Both the position numbers and the translations under genes were made by a program. Of a stretch of DNA of 49,170 nt, positions 7,651 to 15,889 are shown in pieces (position 1 is the stretch's first letter; every line of letters starts with the position of its first letter). A model generated the notes under the pieces. It made no database searches. It saw only the letters and a program-made list of their open reading frames with translations, and was not told the origin of the DNA. This DNA comes from CAZLPZ01 sp964607245 (GTDB taxonomy: Bacteria; Pseudomonadota; Alphaproteobacteria; Micavibrionales; Micavibrionaceae). The stretch spans positions 1 to 49,170 of the forward strand of contig CAZSIB010000010.1 of the NCBI GenBank assembly GCA_964607245.1, written 5' to 3'.

Positions 7651-7926
7651 AGAAGTTCCTTTTGCTTTTATTCCCCCGTGATTTTTGTGCAAAAACACAA
7701 GGGAACAGCGCGCGCCGCCCTAGAAATTGTAGGCTGCCCGGTCTTGGGTGGGGGATTTGTCCTTTTTTCGGACGGTTGGATTTACCCAACACGCCTTGAA
7801 AAAAAGAGCTTCCCCCTCTGGTGGTCGACTCCATTAAGAGAGAATATAAGCGAACAATACCGAAATGTCAAGTATTATATGTAGGAAAGCAAAATAATTA
7901 TATTCCTAGGGATATAGGCCTATCAA

Positions 7927-8394
7927 TTACCGCCGGGTTTTGAAAAAGTCTTTAAGCAGTTGTCCGCAGGAATCGGCAAGTATGTTGCTTGTGACCTTGG
8001 GGCGGTGATGACAGGTCGGTTGGCTGTAAAACCGGCCGCCATGGTCGATGCCGCCGCCCTTTGCATCCGGCGCACCGTAAATCACATGGTCGATGCGCGC
8101 AAAAGAAATGGCTGCCGCACACATGGCACAGGGTTCAAGTGTGACATAGAGATGAAGTCCCGGAATGCGCTGCGCCCCTTTTTCCGCGCAAACAGCCCGT
8201 AAAACCAGAATTTCGGCATGCGCGGTCGGGTCGTTTTGTTCCCGGGTTGCGTTCCCGGCGCGCGCCACGATCGCCCCTGTTGCGGGATCGACGATGACCG
8301 CACCAATGGGCACTTCGCCCCTCGACCCCGCGCGCTTTGCCTCTTCTATTGCGACGGTCATCGCGTTAATGTCGGGAATGAACGAATTTGTCAT
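7927..8394 (-). CDS. tadA: tRNA-specific adenosine-34 deaminase
   Basis: A 155-residue zinc deaminase that converts A34 of tRNA-Arg(ACG) to inosine. Zinc ligands and the proton shuttle are plain: TAHAEI with H59 and E61, and EPCAMC with C89 and C92. VPIGAVIVD and the tail YGAPDAKGGGIDHGGRF fit the TadA/Tad2p group. The open frame runs up to 8511, but I take the ATG at 8394 because it gives the normal TadA N-terminus and avoids overlap with rluB on the other strand, leaving a 20-base divergent gap. tadA beside an RluB-type pseudouridine synthase is a common alphaproteobacterial arrangement. Confidence 0.92.
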   Translation of the reverse strand: MTNSFIPDINAMTVAIEEAKRAGSRGEVPIGAVIVDPATGAIVARAGNATREQNDPTAHAEILVLRAVCAEKGAQRIPGLHLYVTLEPCAMCAAAISFARIDHVIYGAPDAKGGGIDHGGRFYSQPTCHHRPKVTSNILADSCGQLLKDFFKTRR

Positions 8395-8414
8395 GAGATG
8401 AGGTTTTAACCGAT

Positions 8415-9227
8415 ATGACCCCGCCCCGTAAAGAGAGAGAGAACGCTGTCGCGAAGGTACAGGCGGGCGAGCGTCTTGCCAAACGTATTGCCGGGGCGGG
8501 GGTGTGTTCACGCCGCGCGGCCGAAGAATTGATCGTGCAAGGTCTGGTGAAGGTGAACGGGGTTAAGGTTATCACCCCCGCCATATGCGTGACGGATCAG
8601 GATAAAATTACGGTGCGGGGGCAGGTCTTGGCCGCACCCGAGAAATCCCGCGTTTTTCTGTTTCATAAGCCTGTCGGCCTGGTTACAACCGCGCGGGATG
8701 AACGCGGGCGGGAGACGGTTTTTGATGGGCTTCCCCCTGAACTTCCGCGGCTGATCAGTGCGGGGCGGCTTGATCTGAATAGCGAAGGATTATTGGTGCT
8801 TACCACCTCTGGCGCGTTTGCACGGCATTTGGAACTTCCGGCCACAGGTCTGCCCCGGACCTATCGCGTGCGTATTTTTGGGGAATTACGCGATGACATG
8901 GTCGAAAGATTGGCGCGCGGCATCCGGATTGAGGGGGTGTCCTATGGCCGTGTCGAGGTCGCGCGCGAACGGTCCGGGGCGGCCCGCGCGTCCCAAAATC
9001 AATGGGTGCGGGTGACGTTACGCGAAGGCAAAAACAGAGAGATTCGTAAAGTCTTTGGCTTTTTCGGGGCTCAGGTGAACCGTCTGATCCGCTTATCCTA
9101 TGGGCCGTTTGAACTTGGGGATCTGCCGCGCGGCGCACTTGTCGAGGTGCCGCAGGGGTTCTTGACCAAAAATTTTCCGGATTTTTTTACCCCTAAAGGC
9201 CGGCGCCCAAAATTGCCCAAAACTTGA
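8415..9227 (+). CDS. rluB: RsuA/RluB-family 23S rRNA pseudouridine synthase
   Basis: A 270-residue protein with an N-terminal S4 RNA-binding domain (about residues 18-72, ERLAKRIAGAGVCSRRAAEEL) and a pseudouridine synthase domain. The catalytic aspartate is D120 in ISAGRLDLNSEGLLVLT. The later TLREGKNREIRKVFGFFG segment is the RsuA/RluB/RluE/RluF subgroup signature. RluB modifies U2605 of 23S rRNA in E. coli; the S4 domain favours RluB over RluE, but assignment within the subgroup is by resemblance only. Divergent from tadA, with a 20-base gap that must carry both start regions. Confidence 0.88.
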   Translation: MTPPRKERENAVAKVQAGERLAKRIAGAGVCSRRAAEELIVQGLVKVNGVKVITPAICVTDQDKITVRGQVLAAPEKSRVFLFHKPVGLVTTARDERGRETVFDGLPPELPRLISAGRLDLNSEGLLVLTTSGAFARHLELPATGLPRTYRVRIFGELRDDMVERLARGIRIEGVSYGRVEVARERSGAARASQNQWVRVTLREGKNREIRKVFGFFGAQVNRLIRLSYGPFELGDLPRGALVEVPQGFLTKNFPDFFTPKGRRPKLPKT

Positions 9228-9322
9228 TCCGGATAAGGCGATTTGGCGAATTGTACTTTGGAATAATCTGGGTTAGGGTCAAGGATCACGAAGGGGTGTT
9301 GCCTCTTTGAACATTGACGATC

Positions 9323-12300
9323 ATGCCGATTTCCCGGGTTTTAATTTTTTCCAGTTTGATGTTGTGCACAGCCCTTCCGGCGTGGGCGGGAGAGCTTGGC
9401 TTGCGCGCGCATGATCGCGGGGATAGTTTGCGTCTGGTCCTTGAATGGCCGGGGGATTTGCCCGAGGCGCCGCAGATCCGTGTGATTGAAGACCGAACGG
9501 TCGAAGTTGCTTTTCCAGGTCTGGCCGATCTTCCCTCCTTTCACCCTGATCCGGCACGTCCCGAAATCGTTGATGTGCGGCGCATTTCTGAACCGGGGCA
9601 GCCCCTCAAAATCTGGGTCATGCTGGCCGATAAATTATATGAACGGAATGTGAGCGTCGGGTCCCGGGTGATGATTGATCTGGGCCAAAGCGCGTCTCTT
9701 CGGGCGGCCACCGCGCGTGCGCAAGCGGCGTCCAAAAAGGAAGAAACGGTTCCGCCGTCCGGGGGGGATGCTGTACCTTCTCCGGCGGCAGCGCCTCAAG
9801 TTCCGGTGATCGCCGAAAATTTACCGGTGCCGGCGGTCCAAGAAGAACCGAATGCGGCATCGTCGGTCAAAATCGATCCAGTGGATCCGCCGGTTTTAAC
9901 CTTTGCGTCAACGGCGGCCTTTGGTGTTGCGGCCTTTGTTGCACATCAAACCTTGTGGGTGGTGATTGATGACCCGGATTTTATTGGGACGCCAAAATTA
10001 TCCGGACCGGACGCCGATATGTTCCCGCCGCTTGACCGGACCACAACAAAAGATGCCACGGTGTTTCGCCTACCCTTGCCGCCTGGTGTGAGAGTCTGGC
10101 GTGGCGAGGGCGGGGATTTGTTATGGCGCGTTGTCTTTGCGCCGGGGAAGGCAGATCCAACACCACTTACAATTTTGCGGCAGGTGAATGCAGGCCGTGG
10201 GGAGCTTGAAATTCCGGTCAAAGAGGCAACGAAACTGATTACCGTGACCGATCCCGACACAGGAGAGGTTTATCAGGTGGTTACCGTCAAACGGTCGAAT
10301 GAATTTTTGGGGGCGCCCCGGCGCTTTTCTGAACTTCAGACGCTCGCGGCACCGATTGGCATTGCGCTCTCACCCCTTGTAGATGATCTGGAGATCACGA
10401 CGAAAGATGACGCGGTGACGATTACGCGCGCCGGGGGGCTTTCGCTGACGCCTGACGAGATGGCCCGCGTTTATAAATCGCGCGCGGCGCTTGCCTTGCC
10501 GCAACCACCGGATCCTCAAGAAACCATCGCGGCCCTGGAAGATACGGCCGAGAAGGATAGGACGCGGGCGGTTCAAGACCTCTCGGCAACCACAGGAACA
10601 GGAGGAACGCCGCTTTTCAGATTTGATCGATGGGCCATGGGTGGGCCACCCGCCTTGTTGAATAATGAGACGTCGCTGATTGCGGATCTTTCCGAGAAAG
10701 ATATGAATGCGCGCGCCAGTGGCCTCATGAACATTGGTAAGATGTATTTGGCAAATGATCGCGGGGCCGAGGCATCGGGGTATTTTCGCCTGGCGGCCGA
10801 GGCGCAACCCGGTATTGCCGAAACACCAGAATTTTTGGCGTTACGTGGCGCGGCCTATGCGCTCAATAATCAATTTGATTTGGCGTACGAAGATTTACGG
10901 GCACCGGCGCTCGATATTTATCCAGACACAAATTTATGGCGAGCCTATACGCTTGCCAATCTTCAGGATTGGAATCAGGCCCAATTGCGCTTGGGTAAAG
11001 ATTTATCTTGGGCCCGGCAATACCCCGAGGATATCGCACGGCCGATGCTGCTCTCCTTTGCTGAAATTGCGCTACGTGCTGGAAAACCCAAAGATGCGGC
11101 CCAGATTCTGGCTCAGATTGATCCGATGGCGGGCATGGGGAAACTTCCCGCTCAAGACAAAGCAGATCAATCACACCCCGCCGCAGAAGATGCCCATCAA
11201 AAGAAACAAAAAGACGACGACAAAACAGCCGCGAAAGCCCATCAAAAAACAAAAGCAGCCAAGGTTCCCGCCTCTCTTGTCCCTATTTTGGCGCAATACA
11301 ATTATTTGCAGGGGGAAACATCCCGGCAGACGGGGGAAAAAGAAGGCGCTCGGCGGCTTTGGGCTGATCTTGCAAAAGGGGCGGATGATAAATATCGTGC
11401 GCGTGCGCGCCTCGCCCTCACCGTCCTTGATTACGAAGAAGGCAAGATCAAATTGGATACGGCCATTGATCAACTGGAAAGTTTGCGCTTTGCCTGGCGG
11501 GGGGATGAGGTGGAGGCCGCGATTAATGCGCGACTGGGCGATGCCTATATCGAAAAAGGCGATTATTTGCGTGGGCTGAACGCGTTGAAAGAGGCGATGT
11601 CAATGGCACCCGATACCGATATGGGTCGCCGGATCAGTGCGACGATGACGGATACGTTTCGGTCGCTGTTTCTCGGGGACCGGGTGAAAAAGATCGATCC
11701 GATTGATGCGATTACGGTCTATGAGAAATTTTCTGAACTTGTCCCGGCGGGGGAGGATGCAAACCGCTTGACCCTGGCGCTTGTCGACCGGTTGATGGCG
11801 GTGGATTTGCTCGACCGCGCCAGTACCGTGCTTGCCGATCTTGTGGATCATCGCCTCGCGGGGGATGCGCGGGTGATGGGGGCGCTGCGTCTTGCGGCAA
11901 CGCATCTTCTCAACCAACAGTCCCAGGCGGCGCTTTCGGTCTTGAACCGTGCGGGTGAAATGATGTCGGGGATCACCGATCCGGGGATTGTTGCCGCGCG
12001 GAAACACGAACTGGCCCTGTTACGCGCCCGGGCGCAATATCAATCGGGACAGGTGGCAAGCGCTCTTGCGACGCTTGCAGCCGAGGCCGATACAGAAGAT
12101 ACGCTTCGCGCGCGCGCCGATATTGCCTGGCAAACCGCGCGTTGGGTTGACGCGGCGGCGGCTCTTGAAAAATTAGTGGCACTTATCCCGATCCCTGAAA
12201 ACGCGCCCCCGACACGGGATCAGGCCCAGACAATCCGGAATTTGGCGGTCGCAACAAATTTGGCCGGGGATCGCGGGACGCTCGCGCAACTGCGCGATAC

Positions 12301-12565
12301 ATATCACACGCGCATGATGCAAACGGATTTGGCGAATGAATTTGATCTCATTACACGGGCGCGGCGCACCCCCACGCTTGCGGACCGTGACACCTTGAAC
12401 CGTCTGGTCGGAGAAGTCGATTTGTTCGGTGATTTCTTGAATAACTACCGGAAATCTGAGGCCGTTGCGGCGACGGCTCAATCCGTGCCATTGCCCGTGC
12501 CCGCCGAAAAAGGCGCCGAGGCTGCCCCCCCCGCGCCTGTCGCCGGCACAGTCGAGGCGGATTAG
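9323..12565 (+). CDS. Large exported TPR protein
   Basis: About 1,081 residues. A signal peptide (ISRVLIFSSLMLCTALPAWA) leads to a beta-rich N-terminal region up to about 130, then an Ala/Pro-rich linker, a second beta-rich region (about 190-370), and a long helical C-terminal half with tetratricopeptide-type pairs (for example the NIGKMYLANDRGAEASGYF and ARLGDAYIEKGDYLRGLNAL regions). A highly charged Lys/Asp/Gln segment at about 615-655 interrupts the repeats. The frame opens at a TTG at 9314, but the ATG at 9323 starts the signal peptide naturally. It is probably periplasmic or outer-membrane associated and a scaffold. I do not recognise a named family; tRNA-Pro follows. Confidence 0.8.
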   Translation: MPISRVLIFSSLMLCTALPAWAGELGLRAHDRGDSLRLVLEWPGDLPEAPQIRVIEDRTVEVAFPGLADLPSFHPDPARPEIVDVRRISEPGQPLKIWVMLADKLYERNVSVGSRVMIDLGQSASLRAATARAQAASKKEETVPPSGGDAVPSPAAAPQVPVIAENLPVPAVQEEPNAASSVKIDPVDPPVLTFASTAAFGVAAFVAHQTLWVVIDDPDFIGTPKLSGPDADMFPPLDRTTTKDATVFRLPLPPGVRVWRGEGGDLLWRVVFAPGKADPTPLTILRQVNAGRGELEIPVKEATKLITVTDPDTGEVYQVVTVKRSNEFLGAPRRFSELQTLAAPIGIALSPLVDDLEITTKDDAVTITRAGGLSLTPDEMARVYKSRAALALPQPPDPQETIAALEDTAEKDRTRAVQDLSATTGTGGTPLFRFDRWAMGGPPALLNNETSLIADLSEKDMNARASGLMNIGKMYLANDRGAEASGYFRLAAEAQPGIAETPEFLALRGAAYALNNQFDLAYEDLRAPALDIYPDTNLWRAYTLANLQDWNQAQLRLGKDLSWARQYPEDIARPMLLSFAEIALRAGKPKDAAQILAQIDPMAGMGKLPAQDKADQSHPAAEDAHQKKQKDDDKTAAKAHQKTKAAKVPASLVPILAQYNYLQGETSRQTGEKEGARRLWADLAKGADDKYRARARLALTVLDYEEGKIKLDTAIDQLESLRFAWRGDEVEAAINARLGDAYIEKGDYLRGLNALKEAMSMAPDTDMGRRISATMTDTFRSLFLGDRVKKIDPIDAITVYEKFSELVPAGEDANRLTLALVDRLMAVDLLDRASTVLADLVDHRLAGDARVMGALRLAATHLLNQQSQAALSVLNRAGEMMSGITDPGIVAARKHELALLRARAQYQSGQVASALATLAAEADTEDTLRARADIAWQTARWVDAAAALEKLVALIPIPENAPPTRDQAQTIRNLAVATNLAGDRGTLAQLRDTYHTRMMQTDLANEFDLITRARRTPTLADRDTLNRLVGEVDLFGDFLNNYRKSEAVAATAQSVPLPVPAEKGAEAAPPAPVAGTVEAD

Positions 12566-12610
12566 GTTCTAGGAAATAAGGCCGCATTTGGGAATGGGAT
12601 CACCTTGATC

Positions 12611-12639
12611 TTGCACTTCCCGCGCAAACCCCGTATAAC
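12611..12639 (+). promoter_or_regulatory. Sigma-70 type promoter for tRNA-Pro
   Basis: TTGCAC (12611-12616) and TATAAC (12634-12639) are separated by 17 bases and end 20 bases before the tRNA. This gives a transcription start around 12646, as expected for a stable RNA gene. Confidence 0.65.
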
Positions 12640-12659
12640 GGGGGCCAATCTGGTTTTGG

Positions 12660-12736
12660 CGGGGTGTAGCTTAGCCCGGTAAAGCGCTTGCTTCGGGAGC
12701 AAGAGAGCGGAGGTTCGAATCCTCTCACCCCGACCA
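12660..12736 (+). tRNA. tRNA-Pro (anticodon CGG)
   Basis: A complete 77-nt cloverleaf. Acceptor CGGGGTG pairs with CACCCCG, the D stem is GCTT/AAGC, the anticodon stem CTTGC/GCAAG holds loop TTCGGGA with anticodon CGG at 12694-12696, and the T arm GGAGG-TTCGAAT-CCTCT includes one G-U pair. Discriminator A and an encoded CCA end the gene. The C1 start and A73 fit proline tRNA identity. The gene lies alone between the TPR protein and a lipoprotein gene; no terminator is obvious behind it, so read-through into the lipoprotein gene is possible. Confidence 0.96.
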
Positions 12737-12816
12737 GTTCTCGCGGGCGGTTTTCCGTTTCTGATCGATATCGTTGTTGCCTTGTCAAATCTGTACGTCA
12801 AAAGGGATGGTTTGTG

Positions 12817-13485
12817 ATGATCCGGGGATCGCGAGGAGTTACGTCTCTCATATTTGTTGCCTTGCTTCTCTCTGGGTGTCAGACGACCGAGCGGGGCGGC
12901 GGCTTTATGTCGTCCTTTGATCTGCCGCGCTTTAATGCCGAAAAAGATGGCCGTGTGACCATCATTCCCCAAGGGGATTGCCCGGCGGTATCGCGCGTCG
13001 CGGAACTTTCTTCTCTTTATCAATTTGCGAATCCCGCGCGTCCGGTTGAAGGCGCGAAAATATCGGAATCCCATATCACACGGGTCACGAGTGCGTGCCG
13101 CAAGGTGGGGAATAATTTAAAACTCGATATCAATGTCGGCTTTGATGGCGGCTTGGGCCCCAAGGGGCGAATTCGAGCGGGGGATAAACCCAGTTTTGCC
13201 TATCCTTATTTTATTGCGATTACGAATGAACGGAATCAAATCCTTTCGAAAGAGATATTTGCGGTCAGTTTTAATTATGATTCTGCAAGCACGCTTCAGG
13301 CGCAAAGTGAGACGCTGTCTCAACTCGTGCCGCTGTCGGGTGAGGACCCCCGCACCTACCGCATTTTAATTGGGTTCCAATTATCACCGGAAGAACTTGC
13401 GTATAATCGCCGTTTGCCGGAAACGGAACTCGGGAAAAGCCTGACCTTGTCCGTGCGTGGCGCACCGGCGGCGAGGGATTTTTAA
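12817..13485 (+). CDS. Putative lipoprotein, unknown function
   Basis: A 222-residue exported protein. MIRGSRGVTSLIFVALLLSGCQ is a lipoprotein signal with lipobox LLSGC, so Cys21 is the likely acylation site. The mature part is beta-rich, with paired segments such as ISESHITRVTSACRKVGNNL, YPYFIAITNERNQILSKEIF and YRILIGFQLSPEEL, and the conserved-looking start of the folded region CPAVSRVAELSSLYQF. The open frame extends back into the tRNA, but the ATG at 12817 follows an AAGGGATGG ribosome site and starts the signal peptide; a GTG directly before it is an alternative. I recall similar uncharacterised lipoproteins in alphaproteobacteria but can give no function. Confidence 0.83.
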   Translation: MIRGSRGVTSLIFVALLLSGCQTTERGGGFMSSFDLPRFNAEKDGRVTIIPQGDCPAVSRVAELSSLYQFANPARPVEGAKISESHITRVTSACRKVGNNLKLDINVGFDGGLGPKGRIRAGDKPSFAYPYFIAITNERNQILSKEIFAVSFNYDSASTLQAQSETLSQLVPLSGEDPRTYRILIGFQLSPEELAYNRRLPETELGKSLTLSVRGAPAARDF

Positions 13486-13537
13486 CAAAAAAGGATATTT
13501 ATCCTATTGCCCCTGCGGTCATATCCGCATTTCCCTC

Positions 13538-13567
13538 TTGACGAGAAGGGGTAAAATCGCGTAAAAG
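13538..13567 (+). promoter_or_regulatory. Candidate rpmB promoter
   Basis: TTGACG (13538-13543), an 18-base spacer and TAAAAG (13562-13567), 35 bases before the rpmB ATG. The same -35 hexamer with the same spacing precedes rpsL at 45627. Confidence 0.5.
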
Positions 13568-13602
13568 CGGCCAGAATTTGAGAAGAACGAAGGAAAAACA
13601 TC

Positions 13603-13896
13603 ATGACCCGTCGCTGTGAGATTACCGGTAAAGGCGCCCAAGTCGGCAATAATGTGTCGCACGCCAACAACAAAACCAAGCGTAAATTCAATGTGAATTT
13701 ACAGAATGCAAGCTTGTATAGCGAGCTTTTGGGTCGCTCAGTTCAGGTGCGCGTCTCGGTCAATGGTCTTCGGACGATTGATCATAAAGGCGGATTGGAT
13801 GCGTATTTGCTGGGCACTGCCCCGTCCAAAATTGCGCAAGAACTGCGCCCCTTGAAAGCCCAAGTGGTGAAAGCCGCCGCCAAAAAAGCGGCGTAA
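13603..13896 (+). CDS. rpmB: 50S ribosomal protein L28
   Basis: A 97-residue L28. The N-terminus MTRRCEITGKGAQVGNNVSHANNKTKRKF and the central VRVSVNGLRTIDHKGGLDAYLL are diagnostic; the C-terminal Lys/Ala-rich tail is the longer alphaproteobacterial form (the E. coli protein has 78 residues). It binds 23S rRNA near the L1/tRNA exit region. It has its own candidate promoter and stands apart from rpmG. The next gene starts 17 bases downstream and may be cotranscribed, although the AT content of that gene is different. Confidence 0.97.
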   Translation: MTRRCEITGKGAQVGNNVSHANNKTKRKFNVNLQNASLYSELLGRSVQVRVSVNGLRTIDHKGGLDAYLLGTAPSKIAQELRPLKAQVVKAAAKKAA

Positions 13897-13913
13897 CACC
13901 TTTTAGGCCTAGT

Positions 13914-14489
13914 GTGCGCATTATCCTTCATGGGGGGTACCCCGGTTATTTTGATCAGGCCGGATCTGATGACTCTCTTTTTGCAAAGTTGATTGACGCA
14001 GCAAGGCAGGTTGATGGCCGTATTTTGGTCAGTTGCCTAGCGCAAGAAGACCGATCGAAGCTTCAATTCTTGGGCGAACTGAAACAATCTTTTGCTCGCC
14101 TTGATTCAGAAATAGAGATTTGTATTGCAGACCGTTTGAACTTTGAATCTATCTTTTCCGATTTTAAAGTCTGGTTTATTCAGGGCGGCAATCCAACGGG
14201 CCAAATTGATTTTCTTTCCAGTTTTTCACAAGAGGCGCTGATCAGTGGTAAAAGCTTGATCGCGGGGTCGTCGTCGGGTGCGATGGCTCTTTGTGAGAGG
14301 GGTTATTCGCGGAGGTTAAATGAATTTCTGGATGGTAAAGCAATTTTACCATTCTCGGTTATTCCGCATGCCAATACCTGGCCTGTTCAGAAAGGGATTG
14401 ATGAGTTTCGTAAACTTTCTCGTTCACCTCTTATTTTGTTAGATGAGATCGAAATGGTCGAGTTTGATGTCAGTCATATGAGGGCCTAA
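13914..14489 (+). CDS. Peptidase S51 (PepE/cyanophycinase-like) family protein
   Basis: A 191-residue protein with the S51 layout: a Rossmann-like start (MRIILHGGYPGYF), VWFIQGGNPTGQIDFL before the nucleophile, then the elbow LIAGSSSGAMALCERG, whose Ser would be the catalytic residue, and a candidate His in VIPHANTW. S51 enzymes are dipeptidase E (Asp-X dipeptides) and cyanophycinases. It is shorter than PepE (about 230 residues) and the end looks trimmed. The start is GTG at 13914 with only a weak TAGG site. Codon use is more AT-rich than rpmB and tgt on either side, hinting at transfer. It may have lost part of its fold or act on another substrate. Confidence 0.68.
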   Translation: MRIILHGGYPGYFDQAGSDDSLFAKLIDAARQVDGRILVSCLAQEDRSKLQFLGELKQSFARLDSEIEICIADRLNFESIFSDFKVWFIQGGNPTGQIDFLSSFSQEALISGKSLIAGSSSGAMALCERGYSRRLNEFLDGKAILPFSVIPHANTWPVQKGIDEFRKLSRSPLILLDEIEMVEFDVSHMRA

Positions 14490-14534
14490 TCCCCACTTTT
14501 TGTCAGAGCGATGTTTTTCTGGATAATTATATAG

Positions 14535-15740
14535 ATGCCCCTTCCCAACCTGTCCTATCCGAAGTTTAAATTCGATATTTTTTATCGTTCGACCACGTCA
14601 AAGGCCCGACTTGGGCGACTTCACACCCCGCACGGCACGGTTGAGACGCCGCATTTTATTTTTTGTGGGACCAAGGCGGCGATCAAGGCGCTGAATACCG
14701 ATCAAGTGCGCGATGCGGGCGCGGGGATGATTCTGGCGAATACGTATCACCTGATGCTGCAACCCGGGGCGGATTTGGTCGAAAAAATGGGCGGTCTCCA
14801 TAAATTTATGCGTTGGGACGGGCCCATGCTGACCGATAGTGGCGGGTTCCAAATTTTTGCGATGGGCGAGGGGACAGTCGCCGATGAACTCAAAAGCCGG
14901 CAAAAAACCGCGCGGGTGCGGACTCTTTTAAAGATTGAGGAAGAAGGGGCGACGTTTCGGTCGTACCTCGACGGTTCGATCCATCATTTAAGCCCTGAAC
15001 GCGCGATGGAGATTCAACGGAAGCTCGGACCTGATTTTGTGGTCGCGCTTGATGAATGTACGGCCACGCACACGGACAAGAAATATAACGCCGCCTCGAT
15101 GGCGATGTCGCACCGCTGGGGCGACCGGTCGCTTGAACAATTCGCCCGCACCGACACCGGGGCGCAGGCTGTGTACGGCGTGGTGCAGGGCGGGGTGTAT
15201 AATGATTTGCGCGCGGAAAGTGCGGCGTATACCGCGGACCGGCCTTATTTCGGGACGGCCATTGGCGGTGCCTTTGGGAATAAACAGGCCGAATTTTTTG
15301 ATATTGTCGCGGCGACCATGCCGCATGTGCACCCGAACCGCCCGGTCCATTTACTCGGGATTGGTGAATTTATTGATTTGTTCGAATGCGTGAAGATGGG
15401 GGTCGATACGTTTGATTGCGTTTCGCCGACGCGGATTGCACGGCATGGATGGGCTCTCATGAAGGGGGTGCCCGGCGGGCGGTTCAACATGCGCAATGCG
15501 CGGTTTCGGGATGACCCCGCGCCGCTCGATGCCACGATGGATTTGCCGTGTTCAAATGCCTATTCCCGGGCCTATATCCACCATTTGATCAAGGCGGGGG
15601 AAATTTTGGGGATGCAGATTTTGGCCCAACATAACGTGGCCGTGATGAGCCGTCTGGCTCGCGAGATCCGGGCAGCGATCGCAAATGAAGCACTGGATCA
15701 AGTGCAAAAGGAATGGATTGTGCCCTCGGGTGAGGCGTAA
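14535..15740 (+). CDS. tgt: tRNA-guanine transglycosylase, zinc site altered
   Basis: A 401-residue TGT, the enzyme that swaps G34 for preQ1 (or queuine) in GUN-anticodon tRNAs. Family motifs are present: general base D in MLTDSGGFQIF, the base-binding VVALDECTA, YGVVQGGVYNDLR and the nucleophile in DTFDCVSPTRIARHG. Two deviations matter. Where bacterial TGTs have the zinc motif C-x-C-x2-C, this protein has TMDLPCSNAYSRAY, so M335, L337 and S340 replace the cysteines, with only C339 and H366 left. The substrate loop usually GG(L)xVGE reads GGAFGNK. The fold seems complete, but metal content and base specificity may be unusual. No queuosine synthesis genes are in the window. Confidence 0.9.
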   Translation: MPLPNLSYPKFKFDIFYRSTTSKARLGRLHTPHGTVETPHFIFCGTKAAIKALNTDQVRDAGAGMILANTYHLMLQPGADLVEKMGGLHKFMRWDGPMLTDSGGFQIFAMGEGTVADELKSRQKTARVRTLLKIEEEGATFRSYLDGSIHHLSPERAMEIQRKLGPDFVVALDECTATHTDKKYNAASMAMSHRWGDRSLEQFARTDTGAQAVYGVVQGGVYNDLRAESAAYTADRPYFGTAIGGAFGNKQAEFFDIVAATMPHVHPNRPVHLLGIGEFIDLFECVKMGVDTFDCVSPTRIARHGWALMKGVPGGRFNMRNARFRDDPAPLDATMDLPCSNAYSRAYIHHLIKAGEILGMQILAQHNVAVMSRLAREIRAAIANEALDQVQKEWIVPSGEA

Positions 15741-15889
15741 TTTTCCATACTGTCTTTTGCCAACTCCCATTTTCATCGTTTAACCTAATTTTAGGCTCTC
15801 ACGCGCAAACTGGGAGGAGTTTTTCCCTGAAACCGGGACGGGTGGGTGTATGGTCTCTTCCCCCCTTTCCTTTTGAAAGTCTGGATTTG

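Larger units (their letters stand above)
7550..7926. other. Convergent gap between cmk and tadA
   Basis: These 377 bases hold no convincing gene. They contain the cmk hairpin (7567-7586), a REP-like repeat (7623-7650), a GC-rich middle, and an AT-rich end. At 7894-7910 the reverse strand reads CCTAGGAATATAATTAT, almost identical to a site downstream of holA, and it is followed by the palindrome ATAGGCCTAT near the tadA stop. Open frames here owe their length to the repeat and show no codon bias. Confidence 0.6.

Noticed and set aside
7508..7834. 108-residue minus-strand frame after cmk
   Set aside because: Its most familiar part, WMPAVAGMT, is the well-known chance translation of the REP-like repeat, and codon use is random.
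7550..7926. Possible small RNA or attachment site in the cmk-tadA gap
   Set aside because: There is a hairpin and a repeat but no promoter-terminator pair, no tRNA fragment and no integrase nearby.
10734..11579. 281-residue plus-strand frame inside the TPR gene
   Set aside because: Shifted frame with Trp/Arg/Lys-rich translation and no family resemblance; the main frame carries the TPR pattern.
12562..13074. 170-residue minus-strand frame over the tRNA and lipoprotein gene
   Set aside because: It reads through the reverse strand of a complete tRNA-Pro and of a gene with a clear lipobox.
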